A stretch of 64,000 nucleotides of DNA from Cunninghamia lanceolata. Lineage: Eukaryota; Streptophyta; Pinopsida; Cupressales; Cupressaceae. The translations under genes and the position numbers were made by a program. The notes beneath the pieces were generated by a model. The model saw only the letters and a program-made list of their open reading frames with translations. It had not been told where the DNA came from and did not search any database. Shown here in pieces: positions 11,270-22,523 of this stretch. How positions within the stretch are numbered: the stretch's first letter is position 1; every line of letters starts with the position of its first letter. The stretch lies in contig BSBN01000781.1 in NCBI GenBank assembly GCA_027924645.1, positions 4,154,001 through 4,218,000 of the forward strand, in the 5' to 3' direction.

Positions 11270-12652
11270 TTAGAATACCCTTTATCAAGTTACACAACAT
11301 ATCAAAAGGTTAGACAGGGTTTCTTTGGAACATCACACCCAAAATTGGACTGTTATGTTGGAAAAAGGGGTAATTAGCCCTATTTTACAAAGCATCACCT
11401 ATCTAGAGACACTCCCAATCCCAAATCACCCTTGACAGTCCTTCAAAAGGTTGCAAATGGCCTAAATCAACCGGTCTTGGTACTAGATAAGTCTTTGAGA
11501 TCACCAAACCTAGATACCCTCAACTAGGCGTATTTGACTAGGCTTCAACTTGTCAATTTGACATCCAACATAAGGAAGGCTTCCCAAGGTTTAACACAAC
11601 TTTTATTGGCATTGATACACTTCATATGAATGACCTTAAAAAGGGTTTTAACACCATGCAATGTGGGATACACCAAAAAGCTTGCCAAACATAATTTGTA
11701 TGTGACTGTCAACTCTGCCAGAACAGGGCAAGAGTTTAAAAGACCTCAATACCTTTTTGTTTATCAGAAAACTCTAGTTTGATAGGGTTCATTATGCATC
11801 TTGACATCATTCTCAAGTCACTTCCACTTCTAAGGAACACTAAACTTGTGAACAAAAGTCCCAAGCCCTTATTATGTTGTCTTAACAGTCTGCAACACAT
11901 GAGAATACAGTCTTATAGTATCAAGAATTAATAACAAACTTCATTTTTTCTATCTGCAACCTTGGGGTATGAAAAGGTATACAAGAGTGAGCATTTTCAC
12001 CACCATTAGAGTTCATGACTTGACCTAAAACTAGAGAAATACAATTTTATCTATTTGTTGTTACTCTAGATGAGGGTTTTGACAATCTGGAGCAGTTTTT
12101 GGTAAAACAACCATAACTTACTTATTTCTCCATGAAATTGAATGAAACAAGAAACACAAGAAAGTAGATTGCACCAGATTTCAATTACAATTGGTCTCAA
12201 ACCCTGACATGTCCATACAGGGCTGTACTAAACAAAGAAATAGTAGGAAAATAGTAAAATCTGCAAAAACAGAGTTTCTTGACATTAATTTCATTCAAAC
12301 TCAAGTCTTCAATTCATCTTTAAAATGTTTTCAATACATCTCCAATGCCTTTGAAACAAAGGTTTATGCATATTTATACATGATTTAAGGGAAACCAATA
12401 GTCTCCAACTAACTTTTGAGTACTTGAATGATCTTCTTCCATACTTTTGCATTTTTTTTACGTTTTTCATATGACAACTTTAACATTTTTACAAAATTTG
12501 ACAAGATGAAGACTAAATACATGATGAAATGGTCTATAATGACCTTATTAGACTCATAAGATTCCAAAACACCTTAAAGACCTAGCTTAAGACCTTATTT
12601 ACAAAGTTTACATGCTTTGACCAAGCTTGACTAGGTGCTCCTGCACCATAAC
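11270..12652 (-). repeat. Degenerate LTR-like copy A (minus orientation)
   Basis: The right end, read on the minus strand, starts TATGGTGCAGGAGCACC, the same 17-mer as the start of the LTR-like segment at 1328. Scattered blocks such as ATTAGCCCTATTTTACAAAG (11373) and AGGGCTGTAC match a second copy about 2.1 kb to the right. The left border is undefined. Confidence 0.4.
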
Positions 12653-13429
12653 TTCACTTATTTGATATAGTTCATTTAGCCATGCTTGATAAAAAAAATT
12701 ACCTTCAAACAAATTAATGACTAAAAAATCCACATAATGTCATCACAAATGAAACCAAATTCACCCTCAAAATTTTGTCATAAGATTAGAACAAAGGTAT
12801 ATGAATAATATCACAAAAGCATACTTCATCATGTAACAACCACACATGCATATCTCACAATGATAACATGCAAACTCATAAGTCCAAAAGCTTAAGACAT
12901 AACTATGGGAATATAAACCATACTCAACCAAGACCTCTTAAAGCAATAATAACTTAAGCCTATCATACCCATGTAACCTAGATCCTCATGGAAAACCAAA
13001 TGTATTATGAACCAACCAAGACTCCACAATCAAAAATCTCTTACCTTAACCAATGGACACACAAGAAAACATTAAATTGACTCATATGAGAGTAGGATAT
13101 TTCAAGCTACTATCAATGATTAGGGCATATAAGGAATTTTGTCATATTGATTCTATTGATAACGCATCTATTGATTCTACAACTAATGACCCTTCAATGA
13201 ATTAGGTCTCCAAGGTCACCAACTTGCACTCAAGGGTTCAGACCTTCACATGGTCTTCAAGAGGCATCTAAAAATGTTAAATTCACCAACCAAACATAAC
13301 TAAACCACTCTCAAGTTACAATGATCCCTTCTTAACAAGTCTACCCCAAGCCTTCAAATCCTAGTAGCCTTTCCCTAGGGGACTGTCAAGAATATCTTCT
13401 GACCCAGACAACTTATCAAGACTATAACC
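12653..13429. other. Sequence between the two LTR-like copies
   Basis: No ORF and no conserved retroelement motif. It contains one copy (13132-13181) of a roughly 50-bp block that recurs at 14963-15013. Confidence 0.4.
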
Positions 13430-14727
13430 ATAGTTTTAGATACCCTTTTCCCTGTTCTAAAACATATATCAAAATAAATATGGACTCCTTTGAAGAAAAT
13501 TCCCCAAATTGGCACCTTACCATTTTCTCCACTAGGCCAATTAGGCCTATTTTACAAAGGAACTAGTCTCAATACTTCTCACCAACCCCTAGAACTAGTG
13601 GGGCAGCATTTACCTTGTGTCTAAACCTCCAAATCCACCATTAGTCTCAAGAGAAACTCTCACGTATACCCTAATCCACCATACCCTTATTTTTTTAGCA
13701 ATTTGGGTGAGGGTTTACTGAAAACCTATATCACAGGCCTACCTCGACCTTAAAAATAGTTCAATCACCTCTCAATATGTCTATAAATGCTCAAAAGATC
13801 AAGAAACATCACTACCCCTAGAGATTTCATCTAACCCTAGGCCTAGACCTTCATTTTTGCTTGGAAACAAGGCAACTCACAATTTAGGGCATCACCATAG
13901 AGAGGTCTTGCTTCACCTGCTGCTCTTGAGACTTCAAGAGAACCTAAAATATGTCTAATGGGGTCATTCCATTGAGCCACAGAGTTTTACAATAGGTTGA
14001 ATGCCCTAATTCATACTTTTTTATGCCTTCAAACCCCTGTTTCACAGTCACATAGGCAGTTTTCAGAAAATTAAAGATATCTCACTCAAATCTTCGTATT
14101 AGAACCCCAAATTGGATTGAAATCATGGGTAACACATGCCCCTACAAAATTTCCTCAAGATACAAAACAAACTCAGGCTGTAAGGGCCGTACAGTAGTCT
14201 GAAACAGAGAGAAAACAATGAAAAGTACAAGAAATTATCTCTTTTTGCATTCAAATTTTGAATCTTCAATGAACAACAACTCCCACAACATTCAAAAATC
14301 CTCCTTAAGTACTTTACAACCTCCTAAACTGAATACAACTGCATGTTAAACTTCCCCTAAACAAAATGACTCTTCAACTTCCTTAATTGCACTTTTACAA
14401 CTTTTGATGACAACATTTTGCACTTTTTTTGCATTACTTTGCAAATTGACCCTCCTAATCACCTAGAATGTTGGAAATGGTCTGATTAGACCTTATTCAC
14501 CCTAATAACATGACCTCACACAAGAAAATAACATTTTTCACTCCTTGACAACTTTTGCCCATATTGACAACTTTTGACAAGATTTTACAATTTTTACAAT
14601 ATAGAACCAAATTTGCCAATTTCATGAAAGTGGTCTCAATTTGACCTTATTTAGACACAAACACCTAGACTCAACCTACCATGAAACAATTAGAGCAAAA
14701 ATCTTTGAGATGGACTGGTGCTCCTGC
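13430..14727 (-). repeat. Degenerate LTR-like copy B (minus orientation)
   Basis: It starts at the right with CTATGGTGCAGGAGCACC (minus strand). It carries GGTCTGATTAGACC-type text on the plus strand near 14480 and the block ATTAGGCCTATTTTACAAAG near 13538, shared with copy A. Divergence is high, so if these are the LTRs of one element or of two related ones they are old. No gag or pol was found between them. Confidence 0.4.
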
Positions 14728-15288
14728 ACCATAGAAGGTATACAAGTATCAAAATATAAATCATTGGAAGGTATCACTAGATCCATACTATTATTTGCAC
14801 ACTAGGACTTGAAAGATAAGAAATTAAAGTATGTACCAATTTATTAAAAGAAGTTTAAATAAAACAAGATGAAAAAACAAGAAGGTAAGAAATTGTCGCT
14901 AAAATCCACATGAGAGACTAAAGAACTATCATCATAATGTATGGCATCATGGGAAGTATCATGAGGAATTTTGTCATATTGATTCTATTGATAAGGCATC
15001 TAATGATTCTACACACTCCTAGCCTCCAATAAAAACAATCTTATATAACAAGAATTATAACAATATTATACATCAAACTTTTAAGTTTCAAAGTAAGAAT
15101 ACATGCACATAAGGAATTTAAATTATATTGTATATCAAGGTGTATATATATTAAAATCTAGTCCATAATGGTAGACATATACAAAAATTTGGCAAATATG
15201 CCAACTCAAAACATTTTTTACAAAATGTCGCATATGCCATGTCTCAAAATCTATATACAATCTACATGCCGAATAGCTACATCAAATA
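14728..15288. other. Downstream flank of the spliced gene
   Basis: AT-rich; holds the second copy of the 50-bp block at 14963-15013. No polyadenylation signal or gene that I can support. Confidence 0.4.
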
Positions 15289-15381
15289 CTAGAAGTCCAC
15301 TTGACCCTCAATCTGTGATGGACCCTCAAAAAGTGTCCTCTTTGTACCAGAATGTCTAGTAGTTGATGGAGGCAAAGTTTC
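15289..15381 (-). CDS. Exon F, terminal coding exon
   Basis: Acceptor TTAATGTAG, then 30 codons and TAG at 15289-15291. The peptide is Ser/Thr/Gly-rich with a short basic patch (GTKRT). No match to the duplicated exon. Confidence 0.5.
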   Translation of the reverse strand, partial: ETLPPSTTRHSGTKRTLFEGPSQIEGQVDF

Positions 15382-15574
15382 CTACATTAAGAAGTCAAAA
15401 CACAAGTTTGATTAATCTCTTCAATGGTAAATAAAAATAAGTTAAAGTTAGTAAATAGATTCTTATCTACTAAAATTAAGAACTTTCATTTATTAACATA
15501 ATCTAAATCACTACAATCAACTATAAGACCGCTAGATAAACTATCAATTATTTAGAAAAATTCAATTCAATTAC

Positions 15575-15691
15575 CTCGACTCTATGTTGTTGTTCGGACA
15601 ATCGTTCTGCAAATGATTTTCCCTTAAGATGATCAGGTGTCCAAGTGAAGCGTGATGACAAAGGCGACACATCACTCACATTCTCAAGAGA
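15575..15691 (-). CDS. Exon E (117 bp), second copy of the duplicated exon
   Basis: Acceptor TTTATGTAG and donor GAG|GTAATTG. It encodes 39 residues ending in FAERLSEQQHRVE. Same length, phase and splice context as exon C, which points to duplication of an exon together with its intron borders. Confidence 0.65.
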
Positions 15692-15843
15692 CTACATAAA
15701 AGCAAAGTAACATTGAAATAAATTAATATATAATTATTAAACAAAAAAGGAAATGCATACATTTAAAAAGCTTAGATGTGTTACACACAAAAAATCTAGA
15801 GTGCACTACACAAAAACTTATCTATTAGAAAACAAGCACATAC

Positions 15844-15876
15844 CACCATCGAGGCCTCCTGCATAAATTGAGGACT
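15844..15876 (-). CDS. Exon D (33-bp micro-exon)
   Basis: Acceptor ATAATTCAG and donor GTG|GTATGTG enclose 11 codons, SPQFMQEASMV, phase 0. It sits between the two 117-bp exons. Confidence 0.5.
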
Positions 15877-15976
15877 CTGAATTATCAAAATGATAAGAAT
15901 GTAAGACTCTAAATGACTATAATCAAATATTTAATTTTTCTAAATTATCAATTAAAGTACAATTCAATCAAATTAC

Positions 15977-16093
15977 CTCCACCCTTTGTTGGCGTTGAGA
16001 AAGTCGTTCTACAAATGATAGTCCCTTAGGTCGATCAAGAGTTTGAGAAAAGACCATTGGCAAAGATGCCACATCATTCACATTTTTGATTGA
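15977..16093 (-). CDS. Exon C (117 bp), first copy of the duplicated exon
   Basis: Acceptor TTTTATAG and donor GAG|GTAATTTG. It encodes 39 residues ending in FVERLSQRQQRVE. Phase 0 at both ends. Paralogous to exon E. Confidence 0.65.
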
Positions 16094-16192
16094 CTATAAA
16101 ATAAAATTAACATGAAGATATAAATTAATATATAATTACTCACAAAGAAATAAATTCATTAAAAAAAAGTTGATGTGTAGAACAAATTATAC

Positions 16193-16267
16193 CGGCAAGT
16201 CCAAGCCAAATTAGATGGCAGACAAAGTTCCATGATCAACTTCTGTCAACTCCTCCTCCGTCATCAA
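16193..16267 (-). CDS. Exon B (75 bp) with an in-frame stop
   Basis: Acceptor GGGTAACAG and donor CCG|GTATAA bound 25 codons that include one TAA. Because the exon is 75 bp and phase 0 at both ends, skipping it would leave the downstream frame open. Confidence 0.45.
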
Positions 16268-16355
16268 CTGTTACCCCACTTAGATACATTAGTACTAATA
16301 AATTTGTTTATACATTCAAATGGAATAGACCATAAAATTTAACTTTAAATTTTAC

Positions 16356-16457
16356 CTGTATAAAAGATTGCTCATGCACTTCTCCTTCTCTACGATTCAC
16401 TGATCCGGTAGCTTCTACTCTTGTCCCTGACCCCTCAGCTTGAGTTCTGGACCCCAT
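16356..16457 (-). CDS. Exon beginning with ATG upstream of exon B
   Basis: Thirty-four codons from ATG (16455-16457) to a CAG|GTAAAA donor. The peptide is Gly/Ser/Arg/Glu-rich and looks disordered. A TGA lies four codons upstream in the same frame, with more protein-like text before it, so the ATG may be an internal Met of a broken longer exon. Confidence 0.45.
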
Positions 16458-16699
16458 TGCCTCATCTCATGAATGGAGATTGTACTCTGATGTGTTCAAA
16501 AGTGGCTCACTACTCTCCATAATAGGACTTAAGCATAATTGATTGCAATGCAATGCTGGGGCACACATACATGTGTGGACGATGACAGTCTAGTAAAACT
16601 AGGTGATCCAATATCATCGCCAACATCACGTGCTTGTGCAAACTGAGATGTTTGTATAATCAAATGCTCGGTCAAAGAGTGTATGGAACTAAGGCCCTA

Positions 16700-17359
16700 T
16701 TATGTTGCATTTGCAACAACGTCTGGGTGTTGCATTGGGGGTGGAGAAGGGATAACAGGAGGGGGAATATAGGGACCTTGTACTTGTCTCATTGCCCCAG
16801 GTCTATCTTGAGGCATTCCCTTACCCACTTCTTGAAACTCTCTAAAATCAAAATAATTAAGTTGACCCATGATGAACTCTGCATAGAGTTTACGAAGGAA
16901 ATACAAAGGTACATCTAAATTGTTGTTGGGTGGTTTATCAAAAACCATCCACCAACGATCCCAAAAGTTCTGACTAATGCCCTCATGAATACACCATTTG
17001 ATTGAAAACTTGGGCTTATGGACATCAACATGCAATTCAGTTTTAGGATTGATAAAGTATTGAGCTAACATAGCTTTGGTAATCTCTAATTCTTTGACTT
17101 GATAATATGACAAACCGTTAGCATATCCGGCCTTCTTGGCTTCTCGCCATTGCCTAAATGATTCGTGTTGGGTTGACAAGGTTTGAACATGACTAATGAT
17201 TCCCTCTAAATTTGATGTCATTGTAGACAATCGAGGGTGGCCGCGAGACATTTCTATGATCCTACTTATTTGATCAATATTTCTTTGAATTTTCTCTTCT
17301 ATTTTTGGAGGGGGAGGGTTTGGTGGTGGAGGGTTTGGGTTTTCATTTTGTGCATCCAT
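16700..17359 (-). CDS. Exon A: 219-codon open frame, unknown protein
   Basis: ATG at 17357-17359. The N-terminus is Asn/Pro-rich (about residues 5-18). It is followed by a helix-rich region (about 20-100) and a block dense in aromatic residues (about 115-170) with two adjacent Trp codons (WDRWW). The C-terminus is again Pro-rich. There are no membrane segments, signal peptide, zinc finger or known catalytic motif. A 94-bp intron with GTAAG donor and TTAATTAG acceptor (17365-17458) appears to lie in the 5' leader. The same frame continues after the TAA TAG stops as further protein-like text (to about 16580), suggesting the stops are secondary. Length and composition distinguish it from the random short frames around it. 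Confidence 0.6.
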   Translation of the reverse strand: MDAQNENPNPPPPNPPPPKIEEKIQRNIDQISRIIEMSRGHPRLSTMTSNLEGIISHVQTLSTQHESFRQWREAKKAGYANGLSYYQVKELEITKAMLAQYFINPKTELHVDVHKPKFSIKWCIHEGISQNFWDRWWMVFDKPPNNNLDVPLYFLRKLYAEFIMGQLNYFDFREFQEVGKGMPQDRPGAMRQVQGPYIPPPVIPSPPPMQHPDVVANAT

Positions 17360-17573
17360 TTTACCTAATTAAAATATAAAACATACCCACTTAGCATAAA
17401 AAACCAAAAAAATTGCTTGAATATACAAAACAAACAAAAAAAATGTGAAAGATCTTACCTTTTTGGATTGGATATCCATTCTTCACCTCTGATATCTGAT
17501 CTTGAGAGCTGACACTGTGTTTTGCAAGCTGCGGGTTTGTAAAAATGTGACCCTTTTTCACTTTTTATGTTTT

Positions 17574-17659
17574 AAAAAATGGATATCGATTTACAAAATG
17601 GATATCTGTTTTAGGTTTTCAAAATGGATATCTATTTTTCAAAATGGATATCCATTTTC
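17574..17659. promoter_or_regulatory. GGATATCC palindrome array upstream of the spliced gene
   Basis: Four copies of AAAATGGATATC(C/T/G)-type motifs in 86 bp. The last, AAAATGGATATCCATTTT (17641-17658), is a perfect 18-bp palindrome. The array lies about 215 bp upstream of the ATG, where promoter or transposon subterminal binding sites would be expected. It recurs at 22940-23540. Confidence 0.7.
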
Positions 17660-18139
17660 TTTTTCCCAATTGTTTTGATTATTTTTTATTTTAGTATTTT
17701 AGCATTTTAGCATTTTAGTATTTAGGCATTTTAGTTGTAAAATACAATCAAAATTTTAGAAAGACTGTATCATATGAAAGGAGAGATTTTGGACAAACTA
17801 TAAAAATTTATATAGGATTATGATGATATATATATTTGATTTTTATATGATTTATTTATACTAAGGTATCTCATAGTATTTCAAAGGCACTTTTGAATAA
17901 ATAATTGTCATAAAACATTGCAAAAGCAAGTAGTTTTGGTGTAAATTCTAACAAATCATTTCATGTAACTTACATATTAGATGATATTTGTGTCAACAAT
18001 TGAGATCAAACTTGTGACACTTGGGATCAACCTCTCATTTTTCTATACCTATTCACATTCCAAGACAATCATTGGATTGATGTCATTTATTTTCTAGAGG
18101 TGGCAAATCAATTTAGCACATCCTCAACATCATTGGATT
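17660..18139. other. AT-rich spacer
   Basis: Short TTTTAGCAT repeats near 17695-17740, then unremarkable AT-rich sequence before the satellite block. Confidence 0.4.
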
Positions 18140-21100
18140 GATGTCGATAGAGAGAGCAAGATAGAGAGAGGGAGATATATAGAGAGAGGTAGATACATGA
18201 GAGAGGTAGATACAGGTTAGGGGTTAGGGATTTATAGAGAGAGAGAATGCTTTTGGCATGCAACCGTAAACCCTAAATAATGCCCCTAAACCCTAAACCC
18301 TAAACCCTAAATAATTCCCCTAAGCCCTAAACCCTAAACTTGAGAAAGGGGGTCCTAGTTTTCTTGTTTCCATTTCCTTTGTCGATAAGGGAGAGGGAAA
18401 GATAGAGGGGAGAGATAGGATATATAGGAATGATAGGGGAGAGAGGTAAGAGATAGAGAGATTGGGAGAGATGGCTAGGTACAGAGAGATAGAGAGGAGA
18501 CATATAGGAAGAGATAGAGGAGATGAAGGGGAGAGATAGGGAGATAAAGAGTGAGAGAGATGTCCAGAGAGACAGGGAGATAGAGGAATGATAGGGGAGA
18601 GAGAGGAAAGAGATAGGGAGAGATAGATATAGGTAGAGAGAGAGAGGAGATAGATTGGGAGAGATAGAGGAGACAGAGGGAGAGATAGGGAGGTAGAGAG
18701 TGAGTGAGATGTCTAGAGAGATAGGGATAGAGATTGAGAGGTGGAGGGATAATAGTGAGAGGGAGATAAGGGAGAGATAGGGAGATAAAGGTTTAGGGTT
18801 TAGGGGTTACGAGTTATGGGTTAGAGATTAGGGGCATTATTTAGGGTTTAGGGATTTAGAGAGAGACAGAGACTACTTTTGACATGCAACCGTAAACCCT
18901 AAATAATGCCACTAAACCCTAAACCCAAGTAACCCTAAACCTATAAACCCTAAATAATGCCCCTAAACCCTAACCCGTAACCCGTAACCCCTCACCCCTA
19001 AACTATAAACCCTAAATAATTCCCCTAAGCCTTGAACCCTAAACCTAAGAAAGGGAGTCCTAGTTTTCTTGTTTCCATTTCCTTCATCGATAAGGAAGAG
19101 AAGAAGATAGAGGGGAGAGATAGGATATATAGGAATGATAGGGGAGAGAGGCAAGAGATAGAGAGATTGGGAGAGATAGCTAGGTAGAGAGAGATAGAGA
19201 GGAGACAGATAGGAAGAGATAGAGGAGACGAAGGGGAGAGATAGGGAGATAGAGAGTGAGAGAGATGTCCAGAGAGATAGGAAGATATAGGAATGATAGG
19301 GGAGAGAGAGTCAAGAGATAGGGAGAGATAGATATAGGTAGACAGAGAGAGAGGAGATAGATTGGGAGAGATAGAGGAGACAAAAGGAGAGATAGGGAGA
19401 TAGAGAGTGAGTGAGATGTCTAGAGAGATAGGGATAGAGATTGAGAGGTAAAGGGATGATAGAGAGAGGGAGATAAGGGAGAGATAGGGAGATAGAGGTT
19501 TAGGATTGCTTAGGTTTAGGGTTTAGGGGTTACGAGTTAGGGGTTAGGGATTAGGGGCATTATTTAGGGTTTAGGGATTTAGAGAGAGAGAGACTACTTT
19601 TGACATGCAACCGTAAACCCTAACTAATGCCCCTAAACCCTAAACCCAAGTAACCCTAAACCTATAAACCCTAAATAATGCCCCTAAACCCTAACCCATA
19701 ACCCCTAAACCATAAACCCTAAATAACTCCCCTAAGCCCTAAACCCTAAGCCTGAGAAAGCCTAAACCCCTAAATCCTAAACCCCAAACCCTAAACCCTA
19801 AACACTAAACCCAAGCAACCCTAAACCTCTATCTACCTATATCTCTATCATTCCTCTACCTATCAATCTCTCTCCCCATCACCTATATGACCCTCACTCT
19901 CTATATCTCCATATCGGTCCTCTCTATCTAAACACTAAACCCTAAACCTCTAAACCTTAACCCCTAAACCATAACCCTTACACCCTAAATAATGCTCCTA
20001 GACCTTAACCCCTAGTTGTAGTACTCTTTTTTTCCAATCCTATCCCTATATCATACTATTGTTGTTGACTTTTCTTTCCATCTTCATCATCATAGTCCTA
20101 GTTATCCTATTTTGAGCCTACCATTTATCCTTAGCCATCTCTTGTACTTCTTCTATTTGAATGTTAATTTTAATGACCTCCAAATTTTCCATAAATTCTT
20201 TTCCACTAAACCTTATACCATCACCCAAATCCTTACTTTCCTAACAAAAGTCCTTCCCCAAACATCATTTGATCATGTGGCTCCTTCCATCACTAGACAG
20301 GTGCCCAGGTACTTTCCATTATTCATCTAATACTATAATCCCAATGTCATAGCTCACATTCCCACACCTACATTCATAGACTCCATTCCCCCTATCGACA
20401 CCATCATTGATAATCATTATATAAGGAGACTTCCTTGAATAATAATTAAACCATGGATTATCCCATACCCCCATCTTACACTTTCCTCACTGTTAAACCC
20501 TTAGAAGATGACATTTAGCTATCCCCACCATTACCAATCACAATTTCTAGCAATCCCACATAAGACACCTTACCCATCACTTCACCTAGGTAATCACCAA
20601 TTAAATCACCTCATTACTCCATTCAACCATACCCATACCACCCCTTTCTCACTCTACAACATGTATTAATGCATGATTAAACCTAACCCCTAAACCCTAA
20701 CCCCTAACCCCTAACCCCTAACCCCTATTTTGTAACCCCTAAACCCTAAACCTGAGAAACCATAAACCCCTAAATCCTAAACCCTAAACCGCTAAACCCT
20801 AAACACTAAACCCAAGCAACCCTAAACCTCTATCTCTCTATCTCCCTATCTCACTATCTCCCTATCACTATCATTCCTCTACCTCTCAATCTATCTCCCT
20901 GTGTCTTTGGCCATGTCCCTCACTCTATATCTCCCTATTGGTCCTCTCTCTCTAAACACTAAACCCTAAACCTCTAAACCTTAACCCCTAAACCATGAAC
21001 CCTAAACCCTAAATAATGCCCCTATACCTTAACCCCTAACCCCTAAACCCTAAACCTGAGCAACCCTAAACCCCTATCTCCTATCTCTCCCTTATCTCCC

Positions 21101-22080
21101 TATCTCTATCATCCCTCTACCTCTCAATCCTTCTCCCTATTTCTCTGGACATCTCTCTCACTCTCTATCTCCCTATCTCTCCCCTCTGTCTCCTCTATCT
21201 CTCCCTATCTGTCTCCTCTCTCTCTCTCTCTAGCTATCTCCAAAACTGAGCAACCCTAAACCCCTAAACCCTAAATCCAATCAACTCTAAACCTCTATCT
21301 CCCTATTTCTCCCCTATCTCCTTATCTCTATCATCCCTCTACCTCTCTTGATCTCTCCCCCTATGTCCCTGTCCATGTGCCTCACTCTCTATCTCCCTAT
21401 CTCTCTCCTCAGTCTCCTCTATATCTCCCTATCATTCCTCTCTCTATAGACCCTAAATCTAAAACCCTAAACCTCTAAACCTAACCCCTAACCCCTAAAC
21501 AATAAATCCTAAACCCTAAATAATGCCCCTAAACCCTAACCCCTAAACCTGAGAAACCCTAAACCCCTAAACCCTAAACCCAAGTAACCCTAAACCACTA
21601 TATCCCTATCTCTCCCCTATCCCCTATCGCCTTTGTCCCTATACCTCTTAATCTCTCTCCCCATGTCCCTCACTCTTTATCTCCCTATCTCTCCCCTCAG
21701 ACTCCTCTATATCTCCCTATTGGTCCTTTATCTCTCTCTAAACCCTAAACCCTAAACCTCTAAACCTTAACCCCTAACCCCAAAACCATAAACCCTAAAC
21801 CCTAAATAATGCCCCTAAACCCAAGCAACCCTAAACCTCTATCTCCCTATCTGTATCATCCCTCTACCTCTCAATCTCTCTCTCTATGTCTCTGGACATG
21901 TCTCTCACTCTCTATCTCCCTATCTCTCCCCTTTGTCTCCTCTATCTCTCCCAATCTCTATCAGTCCCCTCTCTCTATCTCTCTTTAAACCATAAACCCC
22001 AAACCCCTAAACCCAAGCAACCCTAAACCTCTAAACCCTAAATAATTCCCCTAACCCCTAAACCTCTAAACCACTTCTCT
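18140..22080. repeat. Interstitial telomere-like and GA/TC satellite block
   Basis: Nearly 4 kb of degenerate CCCTAAA / TTTAGGG repeats (plus CCCCTAA variants) interleaved with long GAGAGATAGGGAGA-type tracts. Before about 19.6 kb the purine-rich satellite strand is on plus; after about 19.8 kb the pyrimidine-rich strand is on plus, so the block is organised as an imperfect inversion. A higher-order unit marked by CATGCAACCGTAAACCCTAA recurs at 18258, 18883 and 19604. An unrelated stretch of about 650 bp interrupts the block at 20020-20670. Proteins predicted inside are translations of the satellite. Confidence 0.9.
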
Positions 22081-22523
22081 ACTAGGTGCAACTAATACAA
22101 CTTTTTCATTATTTTCCACATTTAATTATTCTTTTCTATTTTCCAAGTCCTACATGTGTCCAAGTTGTATTGTCTGTCAAGTTTTTAGTCTAATTGTTAG
22201 TCCTAGCTCTCATGGTTATTAAAATGTTAGTATAGTTAGATTTATCCTTAGGTAACATTAATTTACACATTGTTGCACAAACAACCACGCTAAAAAATAA
22301 CCTTACCTAATTAGGGTTAACCTTTAAGGTTCTTTCATAAATGGCGAGCTTAACCAATCCAACTAGTTCAATGTTCTTATAGTCCATGCTTAGCCTTCCA
22401 AGAGAGTTCATGCCATGTTAACTTTGCATTATGTCCTAATAGATCACATGAATGATCATCATCATCACAAGGAATAACAATGTCATGAAGGATTAACGAA
22501 GGTGTAGCTTCACCACATAAAGT
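22081..22523. other. Spacer right of the telomere-like block
   Basis: AT-rich, no ORF or repeat recognised. Confidence 0.4.

Larger units (their letters stand above)
15289..17364 (-). pseudogene. Intron-containing gene of unknown family with duplicated exon
   Basis: A minus-strand gene model built from protein-like exons bounded by GT..AG introns: exon A (16700-17359), a 34-codon block (16356-16457), exon B (16193-16267), exon C (15977-16093), exon D (15844-15876), exon E (15575-15691) and terminal exon F (15289-15381, ending TAG). Every junction from 16356 onward is phase 0. Exons C and E are each exactly 117 bp and encode related peptides (21 of 39 positions identical by eye). The protein is rich in Pro at its start and at the end of exon A. 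In-frame stops after exon A (TAA TAG at 16697-16702), before 16457 and inside exon B suggest a decayed copy or a more complex splicing pattern. I recognise no family. A host gene or the accessory gene of a DNA transposon are both possible, given the palindrome array just upstream. Confidence 0.6.

Noticed and set aside
18963..19383. Leu/Pro/Ser-rich membrane-protein ORFs
   Set aside because: They are translations of the TCTCCCTAT satellite strand.
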